Positions 50,433 through 59,560 of a stretch of 64,000 bases of DNA are shown here, one piece after another. How positions within the stretch are numbered: the first letter of the stretch is position 1; each line of letters starts with the position of its first letter. A program made the translations under genes and the position numbers. Below the pieces are notes generated by a model. That model did no database searches. It was not told where the DNA came from and saw nothing but the letters and a program-made list of their open reading frames with translations. Source of the stretch: Micavibrio_A sp964539025 (GTDB lineage: Bacteria; Pseudomonadota; Alphaproteobacteria; Micavibrionales; Micavibrionaceae); the NCBI GenBank assembly GCA_964539025.1, contig CAZIFA010000002.1, positions 248,001 to 312,000 on the forward strand, in the 5' to 3' direction.

Positions 50433-50975
50433 ATGCTCACAGCCCGTATTTTTTCTATAGCCTTACTCCTGACAAGCTTTATGTTTGTCATAAGTGGTTG
50501 TGAATCGTATAAAGGCGAAGCAAAATATCCTTCGGGCCATGACCGCACGACGACGGGCGGCGATATTTACGGCCAGCGCCAAAGTATATTCGGCAAAGAC
50601 GGCCTCTCGCTGCTCGGCGGCAAGGAAGAGAAAGATGACGGCTCCAACGGTATCGGCGTGAACTCTTATCTATGGCGCGCTTCTTTGGACACGGTTTCCT
50701 TTATGCCTCTTTCATCGGCAGATCCGTTCGGCGGCGTTATTATTACGGACTGGTATATCGCCGAGGAAAAACCGGATGAGCGTTTCAAGGTCAATATCTT
50801 CATTCTCGACAAACAACTCCGCTCGGACGGCGTGAAGGTCAAAGTCTTCCGTCAGGTACAAAAAGGCGGCAAATGGGCCGATTCTACCGTCGCCGACAAT
50901 ACCGGCCCGCAGATGGAAGAGGCGATCCTGACTCGTGCCCGCCAACTCCGCGTCGCCGACATGGGCGAAGAATAA
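50433..50975 (+). CDS. DUF3576 lipoprotein
   Basis: A 180-residue protein starting MLTARIFSIALLLTSFMFVI followed by SGCES, a signal peptide with a lipobox (VISGC), so it should be lipid-anchored. The mature domain (GIGVNSYLWRASLDTVSFMP, then VIITDWYI and FKVNIFILDKQLR) is DUF3576, common upstream of leuS in alphaproteobacteria and related in shape to outer-membrane assembly lipoproteins. AAGGAG is 11 bases before the ATG. The gene is followed by a clear terminator, so it is separated from leuS. Confidence 0.9.
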   Translation: MLTARIFSIALLLTSFMFVISGCESYKGEAKYPSGHDRTTTGGDIYGQRQSIFGKDGLSLLGGKEEKDDGSNGIGVNSYLWRASLDTVSFMPLSSADPFGGVIITDWYIAEEKPDERFKVNIFILDKQLRSDGVKVKVFRQVQKGGKWADSTVADNTGPQMEEAILTRARQLRVADMGEE

Positions 50976-51002
50976 TCGAAAACGACATATGTATTAGAGC
51001 GG

Positions 51003-51030
51003 GGGCCATTCCAAAAGAATGGCCCTTTCT
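51003..51030 (+). terminator. Rho-independent terminator after the DUF3576 gene
   Basis: A perfect 9-base-pair stem GGGCCATTC (51003-51011) / GAATGGCCC (51017-51025) with loop CAAAA, followed by TTTCTTTAT. It lies 28 bases after the stop codon. Confidence 0.88.
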
Positions 51031-51112
51031 TTATGGATTTATTTTGCAAGACTTCCGTTTTTCTATATAAAAAGGGGTCTTTTCAAAAAAACTATAAAAT
51101 GATGCGGCGGAT

Positions 51113-53758
51113 ATGAGCGAACGTTACAATATCAAGGAAACCGAAACCAAATGGCGGACCCGCTGGGCCGACACCAAAGCGTTCAACGTTACCGAAGATC
51201 CTTCCAAGCCGAAATATTACGTTCTGGCCATGCTGCCATATCCCTCGGGCCGCATCCATATCGGCCATGTCCGCAACTACACTCTCTCCGACGTCGTCGC
51301 CCGCTATAAAAAGGCGCAAGGTTTTAACGTCCTGAACCCGATGGGTTGGGACGCAATGGGATTGCCGGCGGAAAACGCCGCGATGGAAAGAAACGTACAC
51401 CCATCCGATTGGACGTACAGCAACATCGCCCAGATGAAAGCACAGCTCATCTCCATGGGTCTGGCCATTGACTGGTCCCGCGAAGTCGCAACCTGCCATC
51501 CCGGCTATTACAAGCATCAACAAAAGATGTTCCTCAAACTGTTCGAGAAGGGGCTGGCCTATAGAAAAGAGTCGATGGTCAACTGGGACCCGATTGATAA
51601 CACGGTTCTGGCCAACGAGCAGGTGATCGACGGTAAAGGCTGGCGCACAGGCGCGGCTGTGGAGCGCCGCAAGCTGAATCAATGGTTTTTTAAAATCACC
51701 CAATACGCCGAAGATCTGCTCGAAGCGCTCAAGACGATGGATCGTTGGCCGGAAAAAGTCCGCCTGATGCAAGAAAACTGGATCGGCAAATCGCAAGGCG
51801 CGCAATTAAAATTTGATCTGACGACCACGGACGGACAAATCGAGATCTACACCACGCGTCCCGACACACTGTTCGGCGCATCGTTCGTTGCGCTCGCCGT
51901 CGATCACCCGCAAGCAAAAAAACTCGCAGGCGGAAAATCTGGCTACGAAGATTTTGTGAAGCAATGTCAGGCAGCGGGAACATCCGAAGCCGCGATAGAG
52001 CAGGCGGAAAAAATCGGTTTCGATACCGGTCACAAAGTTTCGCATCCTTTCATCAAGGGAAAAGAAATTCCCGTTTATCTCGCCAATTTTATTTTGATGG
52101 ATTACGGCACGGGCGCAATCTTCGGATGCCCGGCGCATGACGAACGCGACTTTGAATTCGCCACAAAATATAAACTTCCCATCCTCACGGTTGTTGAAAC
52201 ACCGGAAGGAGAGAAGCTTCCCTACACAGGTCCCGGCAAAATCATCAATTCCGATTTTCTGAACGGCAAAAATGTCGATCAGGCCATCGACGCCGCAATC
52301 AAGGAACTTGAAAAACAAAAACGCGGCACGGGCGTGACGAAATTCCGCCTGCGCGATTGGGGGGCGGTGCGCCAACGTTACTGGGGTTGTCCGGTTCCGC
52401 TCATCCATTGCGAAAAATGCGGCATCGTTCCGGTGCCGGAAAATCAACTACCCGTCGAATTGCCGATGGATATCAATTACGATCATCCGACCAATCCGCT
52501 CGTGCGTCATCCGACATGGAAACACACGACCTGCCCGAAATGTAACGGCAAGGCGGAACGCGACACCGACACGATGGACACGTTCGTTGATTCGAGCTGG
52601 TATTACCTGCGCTATCTCGACGCCCGCAACGAAAAAGAAGCCTTTTCGAAAAAGGCGACGGATTACTGGGGCGCGGTCGATCAATATATCGGCGGCGTCG
52701 AACACGCCGTGCTGCACCTTCTTTATTCACGTTTCTGGACGCGTGCGCTGCGCGATTGCGGCTATCCGATTCCGGCCGACGAACCTTTCACGGGATTGTT
52801 CACCCAAGGCATGGTCACGCACGCAACCTTTCAGGATGCCGAAGGCAAATGGATTTACCCCGCCGAAGTCGAACAAAACGACAAGGGTGATTGGGTAACG
52901 AAAGAGGGCGCACGCCCCGTCACGATGGGCGCGCAAGTAAAGATGTCCAAATCCAAACGCAACGTCATCGACCCGCAGGATATCATCGACACCTATGGCG
53001 CGGATGCCGCACGTTTGTTCATCGTTTCGGATTCTCCGCCGGACCGCGACCTCGTCTGGTCGACATCGGGGATCGAAGGAGCTTGGCGCTATATCAACAA
53101 ACTTCATCGTCTTATAACGCACTTGGCACTCCCAACTGTATATGAAATGGAAGGCGGCAAATTTAATCGGCCGGCTTTGCTGCCGCCGGCAGGCTCGGCC
53201 TATCCGAAAGAACAAGAAAAAGCCGCCAAGGATGAAGGTTTTGTTTTTGAACTAAGACGTGCCGTTCACAAAACTATAAAAGAAGTTGCAGTGGATATTG
53301 AAAACTTCCATATGAACAAAGCAATCGCAAGAATACGTGAACTGTCAAATACCATCGAAGATTATGATTTTCAGAGCAACTATCTCGGTGGCGGAGAAAA
53401 CGATATTTCTTATTGGGCACTCCGCGAGGCAATAGAATCACTATTGATCATGATCAACCCGATCACGCCGCACTTTGCCGAAGAAATGTGGGAAACGGCG
53501 TTGGGTCACAAAACCCCGCTTACGCAAACCAACTGGCCAAAAGTCGATCCTGCTCTACTAGAGGCCGACACGGTCACGCTCGCGGTTCAGGTGAACGGCA
53601 AGATGCGCGCCACGATCACGCTGCCCGCCAGCGCGGATCAGAAAACTGCGGAAGCAGAGGCTCTGGCGCAAGACACGGTCAAGGCCGCGCTTGAAGGCAA
53701 GTCGGTGAAAAAAGTGATCGTCGTTCCGGGCCGCATCGTCAACGTCGTCGCGGCTTAA
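51113..53758 (+). CDS. leuS: Leucyl-tRNA synthetase
   Basis: An 881-residue class Ia synthetase, slightly longer than the usual 860. The HIGH motif is PYPSGRIHIGHVRNY, the editing (CP1) domain follows (IYTTRPDTLFGASFVALA), zinc-like cysteine pairs lie around CEKCGIVP and CPKCNGKAERD, and the KMSKS loop is VKMSKSKRNVIDP. The C-terminal domain ends VKKVIVVPGRIVNVV, typical. A small stretch rich in Pro/Ala (near residues 690-705) looks like an insertion between the catalytic core and the anticodon-binding domain. Starts the leuS-lptE-holA block. Confidence 0.97.
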   Translation: MSERYNIKETETKWRTRWADTKAFNVTEDPSKPKYYVLAMLPYPSGRIHIGHVRNYTLSDVVARYKKAQGFNVLNPMGWDAMGLPAENAAMERNVHPSDWTYSNIAQMKAQLISMGLAIDWSREVATCHPGYYKHQQKMFLKLFEKGLAYRKESMVNWDPIDNTVLANEQVIDGKGWRTGAAVERRKLNQWFFKITQYAEDLLEALKTMDRWPEKVRLMQENWIGKSQGAQLKFDLTTTDGQIEIYTTRPDTLFGASFVALAVDHPQAKKLAGGKSGYEDFVKQCQAAGTSEAAIEQAEKIGFDTGHKVSHPFIKGKEIPVYLANFILMDYGTGAIFGCPAHDERDFEFATKYKLPILTVVETPEGEKLPYTGPGKIINSDFLNGKNVDQAIDAAIKELEKQKRGTGVTKFRLRDWGAVRQRYWGCPVPLIHCEKCGIVPVPENQLPVELPMDINYDHPTNPLVRHPTWKHTTCPKCNGKAERDTDTMDTFVDSSWYYLRYLDARNEKEAFSKKATDYWGAVDQYIGGVEHAVLHLLYSRFWTRALRDCGYPIPADEPFTGLFTQGMVTHATFQDAEGKWIYPAEVEQNDKGDWVTKEGARPVTMGAQVKMSKSKRNVIDPQDIIDTYGADAARLFIVSDSPPDRDLVWSTSGIEGAWRYINKLHRLITHLALPTVYEMEGGKFNRPALLPPAGSAYPKEQEKAAKDEGFVFELRRAVHKTIKEVAVDIENFHMNKAIARIRELSNTIEDYDFQSNYLGGGENDISYWALREAIESLLIMINPITPHFAEEMWETALGHKTPLTQTNWPKVDPALLEADTVTLAVQVNGKMRATITLPASADQKTAEAEALAQDTVKAALEGKSVKKVIVVPGRIVNVVAA

Positions 53759-53763
53759 GTCAA

Positions 53764-54855
53764 TCAGGCCGCTGCCAGAATGGGCATTGCTTCTTGATTG
53801 CCTACCGATCGCATGCGGGTAACATAATCCCGTACTTTGCTATTTGAAGGGCAACCGCCATCTGCACGAAGCTGTGCGCAAAAAGCGACGGTCTTATCGG
53901 CTTCTTCAAGGATTTTGCGATTATGTACGCTTCGTGCCGCCATATCCGCGCGGATCATTTCCGGAGATGTGTAGGAATTCAAATCAGCCTGCTCCCAAAG
54001 TGATGTTGAGTATCCCATATTGTCGGGATTACCGCGCAGGTGGGTCAAGGTATTGCCTTGATAGATACGTGTTTGCCACGCCAGAACCATATGCTCTTCG
54101 GCCTGCTGGTTGCTACCCATCGGCATATCGACATAGACCCGGTCGGATTTTTCGACAGCTTGGCAAAAGTCCGAGAAAGGAACCCGTGATATGTTTGCTT
54201 TAAGTAAGCCGCGGCCTTTCATGTCGCACAAATGTGAAAAGACGCAGTAGCGAATTTGGCTGTCAGGATGCGTGACGATGATTTCACTCGCTGCATTGCC
54301 TCGCTTGTTACCCGTCACACGTGCAATGCCGTCTGTAAAATTTGAAAGTTTACCGTGACGGTTGCTGGTTCCGACCAAGAGAATCGTATCGTCCTTTTGC
54401 TGGCCCGATAGATCGCGCGCGGCGATTTCGTGACGCTGGTGCTTGAAACCGGACAACACAGCACCATCGACATACCGGCTATCGGCCTTGATATCCTGCA
54501 TGATACGGTCCAGCAATTTTTTCTTGGTAATATCGGTTGTTTGATACTGATCCCAACAGCCAAAAACCTGTCCTTTGATGTTGTCTTCGGAGACGTTCTT
54601 GCTGTCTACGCCTAATACCAGGCGCACCATGAATTTATAAGCTTCCGCGCCTTCGTAGTACGTAACGCCGGTTCGCGTCTGATCAAGGCGCGGGAAATCG
54701 GCAAAATCGTTTTTGGTGCCAAACCAGATCTGGCGGCTGCAGCTCATAGCACTGGCGATATCGGCGGATTCTTTCCATGCGCGGATATCTTCATTGAAGT
54801 GTTTCGTCTGGAAATTCACGACAGCCAGTTGCTGCAGGGGTACAAATTCTCTCAC
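53764..54855 (-). CDS. Unknown protein inserted between leuS and lptE
   Basis: A 363-residue protein I do not recognise. It is soluble, with six scattered cysteines, a strand-like segment DDTILLVGTSNRHGKLSNF in the middle, and a helical C-terminus (KILEEADKTVAFCAQL). No signal peptide. It is transcribed against the leuS/lptE direction and separates two genes that are normally neighbours, so it is probably a later insertion. leuS ends five bases before its stop; lptE starts 95 bases beyond its start. Confidence 0.6.
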   Translation of the reverse strand: MREFVPLQQLAVVNFQTKHFNEDIRAWKESADIASAMSCSRQIWFGTKNDFADFPRLDQTRTGVTYYEGAEAYKFMVRLVLGVDSKNVSEDNIKGQVFGCWDQYQTTDITKKKLLDRIMQDIKADSRYVDGAVLSGFKHQRHEIAARDLSGQQKDDTILLVGTSNRHGKLSNFTDGIARVTGNKRGNAASEIIVTHPDSQIRYCVFSHLCDMKGRGLLKANISRVPFSDFCQAVEKSDRVYVDMPMGSNQQAEEHMVLAWQTRIYQGNTLTHLRGNPDNMGYSTSLWEQADLNSYTSPEMIRADMAARSVHNRKILEEADKTVAFCAQLRADGGCPSNSKVRDYVTRMRSVGNQEAMPILAAA

Positions 54856-54950
54856 GCTCGACTCTTCTATTTTGCCGTTTTAATCGTTTTATTTTTTTGT
54901 ATTTGGTTTTATGGTTTTATTGAAGAAACCCTAGGGGACGACTCAAGATT

Positions 54951-55454
54951 ATGTCAAGAAAAACTTCACTTTTTCTCGTTTTTTGCCTGTTTCTGGCCTC
55001 CTGCGGGTTTTCGCCCATGTACGGGTCTGGGGCAGGGCATACGGGCGTTTCCGCCACGGCAGGGCTCGATAAAGTCGAAATCGCACTGATCCCTGATGAA
55101 AGCGGCGTGTATCTTCGCAACATCCTGATCGACGATTTTTATCAGGGCGGTTATCCGTCTTCACCGACGCACAGGCTGGAAATCGGCAAAGTCATGGAAT
55201 CCGAAAACGATCTGGACATCACCCAGCAATCCGAAGCCACGCGCAAGCAGGTCAAGCTGATCGCCAGCATGACACTGCGCGATCTCACCACCAAGAAAGC
55301 CGTTCTTGAACGCCGCTTTACCGCCCTGACCAGCTATAACGTTCTGGGCAGCCAGTTCACCACGCGTGTGTCCGAAAACGACGCAAGAGAGGCGGCTTTG
55401 GCCGATCTGGCCCGCCAGATCGAGAACCATGTCGCGCTTTATTTCAAGCGCTGA
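54951..55454 (+). CDS. lptE: LPS-assembly lipoprotein LptE
   Basis: A 167-residue lipoprotein. The signal peptide ends in the lipobox LASCGF (lipidated Cys18), followed by the hallmark SPMYGS. The mature domain has the LptE-like alternation, with NILIDDFYQGG, KQVKLIASMTLRDL and a C-terminal helix ARQIENHVALYFKR. LptE plugs LptD and helps insert LPS into the outer membrane. It normally lies between leuS and holA; here an opposing gene and an additional small gene flank it. Confidence 0.92.
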   Translation: MSRKTSLFLVFCLFLASCGFSPMYGSGAGHTGVSATAGLDKVEIALIPDESGVYLRNILIDDFYQGGYPSSPTHRLEIGKVMESENDLDITQQSEATRKQVKLIASMTLRDLTTKKAVLERRFTALTSYNVLGSQFTTRVSENDAREAALADLARQIENHVALYFKR

Positions 55455-55477
55455 TCCCCACCTAAAAGTTAATTGTA

Positions 55478-55506
55478 TTGACAGAACCCGTACCTGTGGA
55501 TAAGTT
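55478..55506 (+). promoter_or_regulatory. Strong sigma-70-like promoter after lptE
   Basis: TTGACA at 55478-55483, a 17-base spacer and TAAGTT at 55501-55506. The -35 hexamer is perfect and the spacing ideal. It lies 24 bases after the lptE stop codon and drives the candidate RNA and perhaps the small gene that follows at 55737. Confidence 0.55.
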
Positions 55507-55507
55507 G

Positions 55508-55730
55508 GAGTCCTCTTGGGCTTTCATTTGGCCCTGGGTAGCGGATTTTGATGGGGCAGCTTGCACCGCTTAAAAAAGGCCAAAGAGCGCCACGGCTCAT
55601 CGGAAATGCTGTGGTCCCGTACTTTAGTGGACTTGGCAGGATTCCCGTGAGTTAGCATCAGCTTTCGCACATCTCCTGACTAAATCTTAATGAAACTTGA
55701 TGCCGCATTACGCGGTTAGAAGCATATGGA
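55508..55730 (+). ncRNA. Candidate structured RNA or leader between lptE and a small gene
   Basis: No open frame fills this stretch. It can fold: GGAGTCC (55508-55514) pairs with GGATTCC (55639-55645), closing a domain that holds TTTGGCC/GGCCAAA (55527-55533 with 55578-55584), AGCGG/CCGCT (55540-55544 with 55566-55570) and CCACGGC/GCTGTGG (55590-55596 with 55608-55614). It follows a promoter with perfect -35. It does not match 4.5S, tmRNA or RNase P RNA cores; a 6S-like or regulatory leader RNA is possible. The 3' end is unclear, as there is no T-rich terminator, so readthrough into the next gene is likely. Confidence 0.4.
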
Positions 55731-55736
55731 GAAATA

Positions 55737-56063
55737 ATGATGACAAAAAGAGTAACCACCGCCTTTGAAGGCACGACATTCAAACTGAGTGAAGGCACAC
55801 TTGTAACGCGGTTTGAAGAAGGCAAAATAATCGGCGTCTTAACGGAATCTCCGCACGGACAGTATCGTGCCACAAACCCCTTTACCGGTGAGCCCAGCCG
55901 CTACCGTCTGGCCGAGTCCGCGCGGATAAACTTAACCCCCGGCCCGACCTTCGCGCAAGGTCATCGCTCCGATTCGAGCAACCAGCAAGTCGTCGACATG
56001 TTTAAAAAATACGGCATCGTACCTGTACGTCGCCGTAGCAGGGCGCCTTCTGCCACGCTATAA
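55737..56063 (+). CDS. Small basic protein of unknown function
   Basis: A 108-residue protein without signal peptide. The first 60 residues look like a compact beta-rich domain (EGTTFKLSEGTLVTRFEEGK), and the tail is basic (VPVRRRSRAPS). I recognise no family. GGAG stands before the tandem ATGATG start. It lies downstream of the candidate RNA and 41 bases upstream of holA, so it may be cotranscribed with holA. It is not part of the usual alphaproteobacterial lptE-holA order. Confidence 0.6.
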   Translation: MMTKRVTTAFEGTTFKLSEGTLVTRFEEGKIIGVLTESPHGQYRATNPFTGEPSRYRLAESARINLTPGPTFAQGHRSDSSNQQVVDMFKKYGIVPVRRRSRAPSATL

Positions 56064-56104
56064 TCGAGACGAGGACAAGCCATCTTTTGTCCTAAAGGAC
56101 AAGA

Positions 56105-57118
56105 ATGAAACTCACCTGGAAAGATATTGAACCGTTCGTCAAAAAACCGAACCTGAAGGCGAGAGCCATTCTGGTCTACGGTCCTGACGACGGTCTTATC
56201 AAGGAACGCAGCTCCACGATGGGCCTCACCGCCGTTCCAGATTTGAACGATCCATTTAATGTCGCGATTTTAAGCGCCGATATCCTCGCCGAAGATCCCG
56301 CGCGTTTGTTCGATGAAGCGAACGCCATGTCATTGATGGGCGGTACGCGTTTGATCCGCATCGAAGGCGGATCGGATAAACTCACCGTGTTGTTCAAGGA
56401 CTATCTCGCCAAGCCCAGCACCGAAAATCTTGTGATTATCGAAGCGGGCGAACTTGGCCCGAAATCCTCTTTGCGCATGCTGTTCGAAAAATCGGAACAT
56501 GCCGCTGCCGTGCCTTGCTATGTCGATGATGAAAAGGGCGTGGCGAATTTGATCCGCCAGACTTTGTCCGCAGGCGGCTATTCCATTCAGGCCGATGCGA
56601 CGGCGTGGTTTGCACAAAATATCGCGGGTGATCGTGCGCGCGTTCGTGCCGAGATCGATAAAATGATGCTCTTTATGGGCACTACATCCAAAACCGTGAC
56701 ATTAGAAGATGTTCGCGCGGCGTGCGGCGAAGCGGGCGACCAATCGATCGACGATCTGCTATACGCCATTGGCAACGGTAAAACCGAGGCTGCGCTGCGC
56801 GCTTACAACAAATTGATCGAAGAAGGTGTGGTTGTGGTTACGATCTTGCGATCCTTGCAATCACATTTCCGCCGCCTGCATTACACGAAATCTTTGATGA
56901 AGGATGGGGCGGATGTTGATTCCGCCATGAAAAAACTGCAACCGGCGGTGTTTTTTAAATATGCGGATTCATTCAAATCACAGCTTCGTAAATGGCCGGA
57001 AGGAAAATTGCTTTCTTTTATGCAACGCCTCAGCCAAGTCGAAGCACAGACCAAGCAAACGGGAACACCCTCAGAGACATTGTGTTCTCAGGTGATTTTA
57101 TCCCTGTCTGCGGCATAG
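56105..57118 (+). CDS. holA: DNA polymerase III subunit delta
   Basis: A 337-residue protein of the clamp loader that opens the beta clamp. It begins MKLTWKDIEPFVKKPNLKAR with AILVYGPDDGLIKERS, a normal start for alphaproteobacterial HolA, has an AAA+-like fold without working Walker A, and the C-terminal collar domain (DDLLYAIGNGKTEAALRAYN, then VTILRSLQSHFRRL). Its 3' end overlaps the convergent GNAT gene by 31 bases. The ATG follows AAGGAC. Confidence 0.93.
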   Translation: MKLTWKDIEPFVKKPNLKARAILVYGPDDGLIKERSSTMGLTAVPDLNDPFNVAILSADILAEDPARLFDEANAMSLMGGTRLIRIEGGSDKLTVLFKDYLAKPSTENLVIIEAGELGPKSSLRMLFEKSEHAAAVPCYVDDEKGVANLIRQTLSAGGYSIQADATAWFAQNIAGDRARVRAEIDKMMLFMGTTSKTVTLEDVRAACGEAGDQSIDDLLYAIGNGKTEAALRAYNKLIEEGVVVVTILRSLQSHFRRLHYTKSLMKDGADVDSAMKKLQPAVFFKYADSFKSQLRKWPEGKLLSFMQRLSQVEAQTKQTGTPSETLCSQVILSLSAA

Positions 57119-57600
57119 ACTATATAACGCGCATCATCCCCGTAACTCGATACGTCAGGCGCATTATCTTGGTGCACGGCAAATCCTTGCCTTTCCCAGA
57201 ACGGAACAGAATTGTTCACGGCCACACCGCAAATGGCTTTTAATTTTTCCTGCTGCACTAATTTTACAAGCGTCTTTACGATTTCTGCGCCAGCCCCATG
57301 GCCTTGCGTAGCGGGCAACAACGCAAGATCGTGAAGATATAAAATGTCGGGATTTTCTATACGACCCAAAAGACTGTTGAGTTTTGGCGCATGACCGAAA
57401 CGCCATGCATGGCTAACGATGTAACCTTTCACTTGGCCAGCCTGATCGAGAACAAAGCACCCCTTCGGATAAAGCGCGAGCCGTTCGGCAGGCACCTCGA
57501 CATCTTCAGGATAATTAACATGCACCACATCGGCGATATCATTCACCGATGAAAGATCGCTTTCACGCATGGGTCGCCATTGAAGAGGGGCCGCACTCAT
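57088..57600 (-). CDS. GNAT-family N-acetyltransferase
   Basis: A 170-residue GNAT protein with acetyl-CoA-binding ALLPATQGHGAGAEIVKTLV and the late segment VNNSVPFWERQGFAVHQ. It is three bases downstream of parB on the same strand, so it is probably the last gene of the mnmE-to-parB operon. The acceptor is unknown. The overlap of 31 bases with holA is long for a convergent pair but both frames are clearly coding. Confidence 0.87.
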   Translation of the reverse strand: MSAAPLQWRPMRESDLSSVNDIADVVHVNYPEDVEVPAERLALYPKGCFVLDQAGQVKGYIVSHAWRFGHAPKLNSLLGRIENPDILYLHDLALLPATQGHGAGAEIVKTLVKLVQQEKLKAICGVAVNNSVPFWERQGFAVHQDNAPDVSSYGDDARYIVYAADRDKIT

Positions 57601-57603
57601 TTT

Positions 57604-58515
57604 CTAAGAAAGAACTTTCGGGATTTTTGACAGGCGCAGCGCGACTTCATCGAGCTGGTCGAGATCTTTGAATTCGACCGACAACACACCCGCCGTGTCG
57701 CCATCCATCGCGATGGTGACATTGAGGCCGAGCGTGTTCGATAAATCTTTTTCAAAGGCGAGAATATTCGGGTCTTTAAATGTTGGGCCCGAAGCCTTGG
57801 CACGATTCTGGATTTTGCGGCCCGCATATTCGGCAGCCATTTTTTCGGTCTGACGCACCGATAATCCCTTCGCCGATACCTCCAGCGCCAAAAGCGCGGG
57901 GTTCGCGGCGTTAATCAGCGCGCGGGCGTGGCCCGCACTCAATTCCCCCCCGACCACCATATCCTGCACGCTTTGCGGCAGGGACAAAAGACGGACCATG
58001 TTGGAAACGTGACTGCGCGAGCGACTAACCGCGTCGCCGACTTGTTCGGGCGTGAATGTAAACTCATCCATCAGGCGCTGATAACCGCGCGCTTCTTCTA
58101 TGGCATTCAGGTCGGCACGCTGCAAATTTTCGATCAGGGCGATCTGCAATACCTGTACATCGTCCAGTTCACGGATGATAACAGGCACTTCATGCATCTG
58201 TGCCTTCTGGCAAGCGCGCCAGCGACGTTCACCCGCAACGATCTCAAACATTTCCTTGTTGTTCGGAATGGGACGGACAAGGATGGGCTGTAACAGACCA
58301 TGCAGCTTGATGGAATCGGCCAGTTCGTTGATCTGTTTTGGATCGAAATGCGTGCGCGGCTGGTCCGGGTTGGGCATCAACTGACCAACGCCGAGCGTTC
58401 TACGCGGGCCTTGCGGCATCAGCATCGGTGCATCTTCTTTCACCGCGAACGTCGCTTCTTCGTCTTCGAACAACGCGTCCAATCCGCGGCCCAGTCCTCT
58501 TTGTTTTGGTGTCAT
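57604..58515 (-). CDS. parB: Chromosome-partitioning protein ParB
   Basis: A 303-residue CTP-dependent DNA clamp that loads at parS and spreads. It begins RGLGRGLDALF, has the CTP-binding domain with QPRTHFDPKQINELADSI and VAGERRWRACQKA, the ENLQRADLNAIEEARGYQ segment, a helix-turn-helix (TPEQVGDAVSRSRSHVSNMV), and a C-terminal dimerisation domain. With parA upstream and four parS sites within 2.4 kb the system is complete. Confidence 0.97.
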   Translation of the reverse strand: MTPKQRGLGRGLDALFEDEEATFAVKEDAPMLMPQGPRRTLGVGQLMPNPDQPRTHFDPKQINELADSIKLHGLLQPILVRPIPNNKEMFEIVAGERRWRACQKAQMHEVPVIIRELDDVQVLQIALIENLQRADLNAIEEARGYQRLMDEFTFTPEQVGDAVSRSRSHVSNMVRLLSLPQSVQDMVVGGELSAGHARALINAANPALLALEVSAKGLSVRQTEKMAAEYAGRKIQNRAKASGPTFKDPNILAFEKDLSNTLGLNVTIAMDGDTAGVLSVEFKDLDQLDEVALRLSKIPKVLS

Positions 58516-58565
58516 GATAGTTGCCTTATACCAAGTATATTATCTATTGTCAATATTGTTAAAAC

Positions 58566-59450
58566 CTACGCCGCTTGCGTGTTGTCGCCCGTAGGGTTTT
58601 GCGCGGCTTCCGCACGGAGCTTTTTCTCACGTTTCAGGATTTCCGAAGCAAGACTTATATAGGCGCGCGCGCCGGGGCACTTCATATCGTAAACGATCGC
58701 GGGCAATCCGTAGCTCGGCGCTTCGGATAGGCGCACATTGCGCGGGATGATCGTCTTGTAAACCTTATCGCCAAAATAAGCGCGCACATCGTCGGCGACT
58801 TGATCGGAGAGGTTGTTGCGCTTGTCGAACATGGTCAGCACGATGCCGTGAATGTCGAGGCGCGGGTTGAAGGATTTTTTGACGCGCTCGATCGTTTTGA
58901 CCAGATGGCTTAAGCCCTCCAGCGCAAAAAATTCACACTGCAGCGGCACAACGATGGCGTCTGACGCCACGAGCGCATTTAACGTGATCAAACTCAACGA
59001 CGGCGGGCAATCGATCACCACATAATCATAAGGCAGCGGCACACGCAGCGCGCGTTGAAGGCGGTATTCGCGGTGCTCGGTCGTCACCAGCTCGATTTCT
59101 GCGCCGGATAAATGGATCGAGGATGGCAGAACGAACAATCCCGGCACTTTCGTGGGCTGCACGGTTTCGGCCACGGAGGCGTCATCGAATAGAACATCAT
59201 AAGTGCTTTTGCGGATTCCGGCGCGCTTGATGCCTAATCCGGTCGAAGCATTGCCTTGGGAATCGAGATCGACGAGCATTACCCGTTTGCCGATGGCGGC
59301 CAGAGCCGTGGCAAGGTTTACGGCTGTCGTTGTTTTACCGACGCCCCCTTTTTGGTTGGCGACGGACAGAATGCGCGGGATACGGGAACCGGCCATAAAG
59401 GATCTGGATTGTCTGTCTGAAACAGGGCTGGCGCTGCTTTCTTCGGTCAT
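58566..59450 (-). CDS. parA: Chromosome-partitioning ATPase ParA
   Basis: A 294-residue ATPase with the deviant Walker A KGGVGKTT (residues 34-41), VDLDSQGNAST, and the Walker B region VVIDCPPSLSLITLNAL. It binds DNA non-specifically when ATP-bound and moves ParB-parS complexes to the cell poles. An N-terminal extension of about 25 residues precedes the ATPase core. The stop lies 50 bases upstream of the parB start. Confidence 0.97.
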   Translation of the reverse strand: MTEESSASPVSDRQSRSFMAGSRIPRILSVANQKGGVGKTTTAVNLATALAAIGKRVMLVDLDSQGNASTGLGIKRAGIRKSTYDVLFDDASVAETVQPTKVPGLFVLPSSIHLSGAEIELVTTEHREYRLQRALRVPLPYDYVVIDCPPSLSLITLNALVASDAIVVPLQCEFFALEGLSHLVKTIERVKKSFNPRLDIHGIVLTMFDKRNNLSDQVADDVRAYFGDKVYKTIIPRNVRLSEAPSYGLPAIVYDMKCPGARAYISLASEILKREKKLRAEAAQNPTGDNTQAA

Positions 59451-59527
59451 CCGGTTGGTCCTTTATATATGAATGGAAGTCGCGCTCACTATGAACAAAT
59501 GGTCGCGTGTGGGTCAAGACAATTCGC

Positions 59528-59543
59528 TGTTCCACGTGAAACA
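59528..59543. other. parS site 1
   Basis: TGTTCCACGTGAAACA, 15 of 16 positions of the palindromic parS consensus (TGTTTCACGTGAAACA), in the gap between rsmG and parA. ParB should nucleate here. Confidence 0.92.
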
Positions 59544-59560
59544 CACAGGCTGTACAGATT

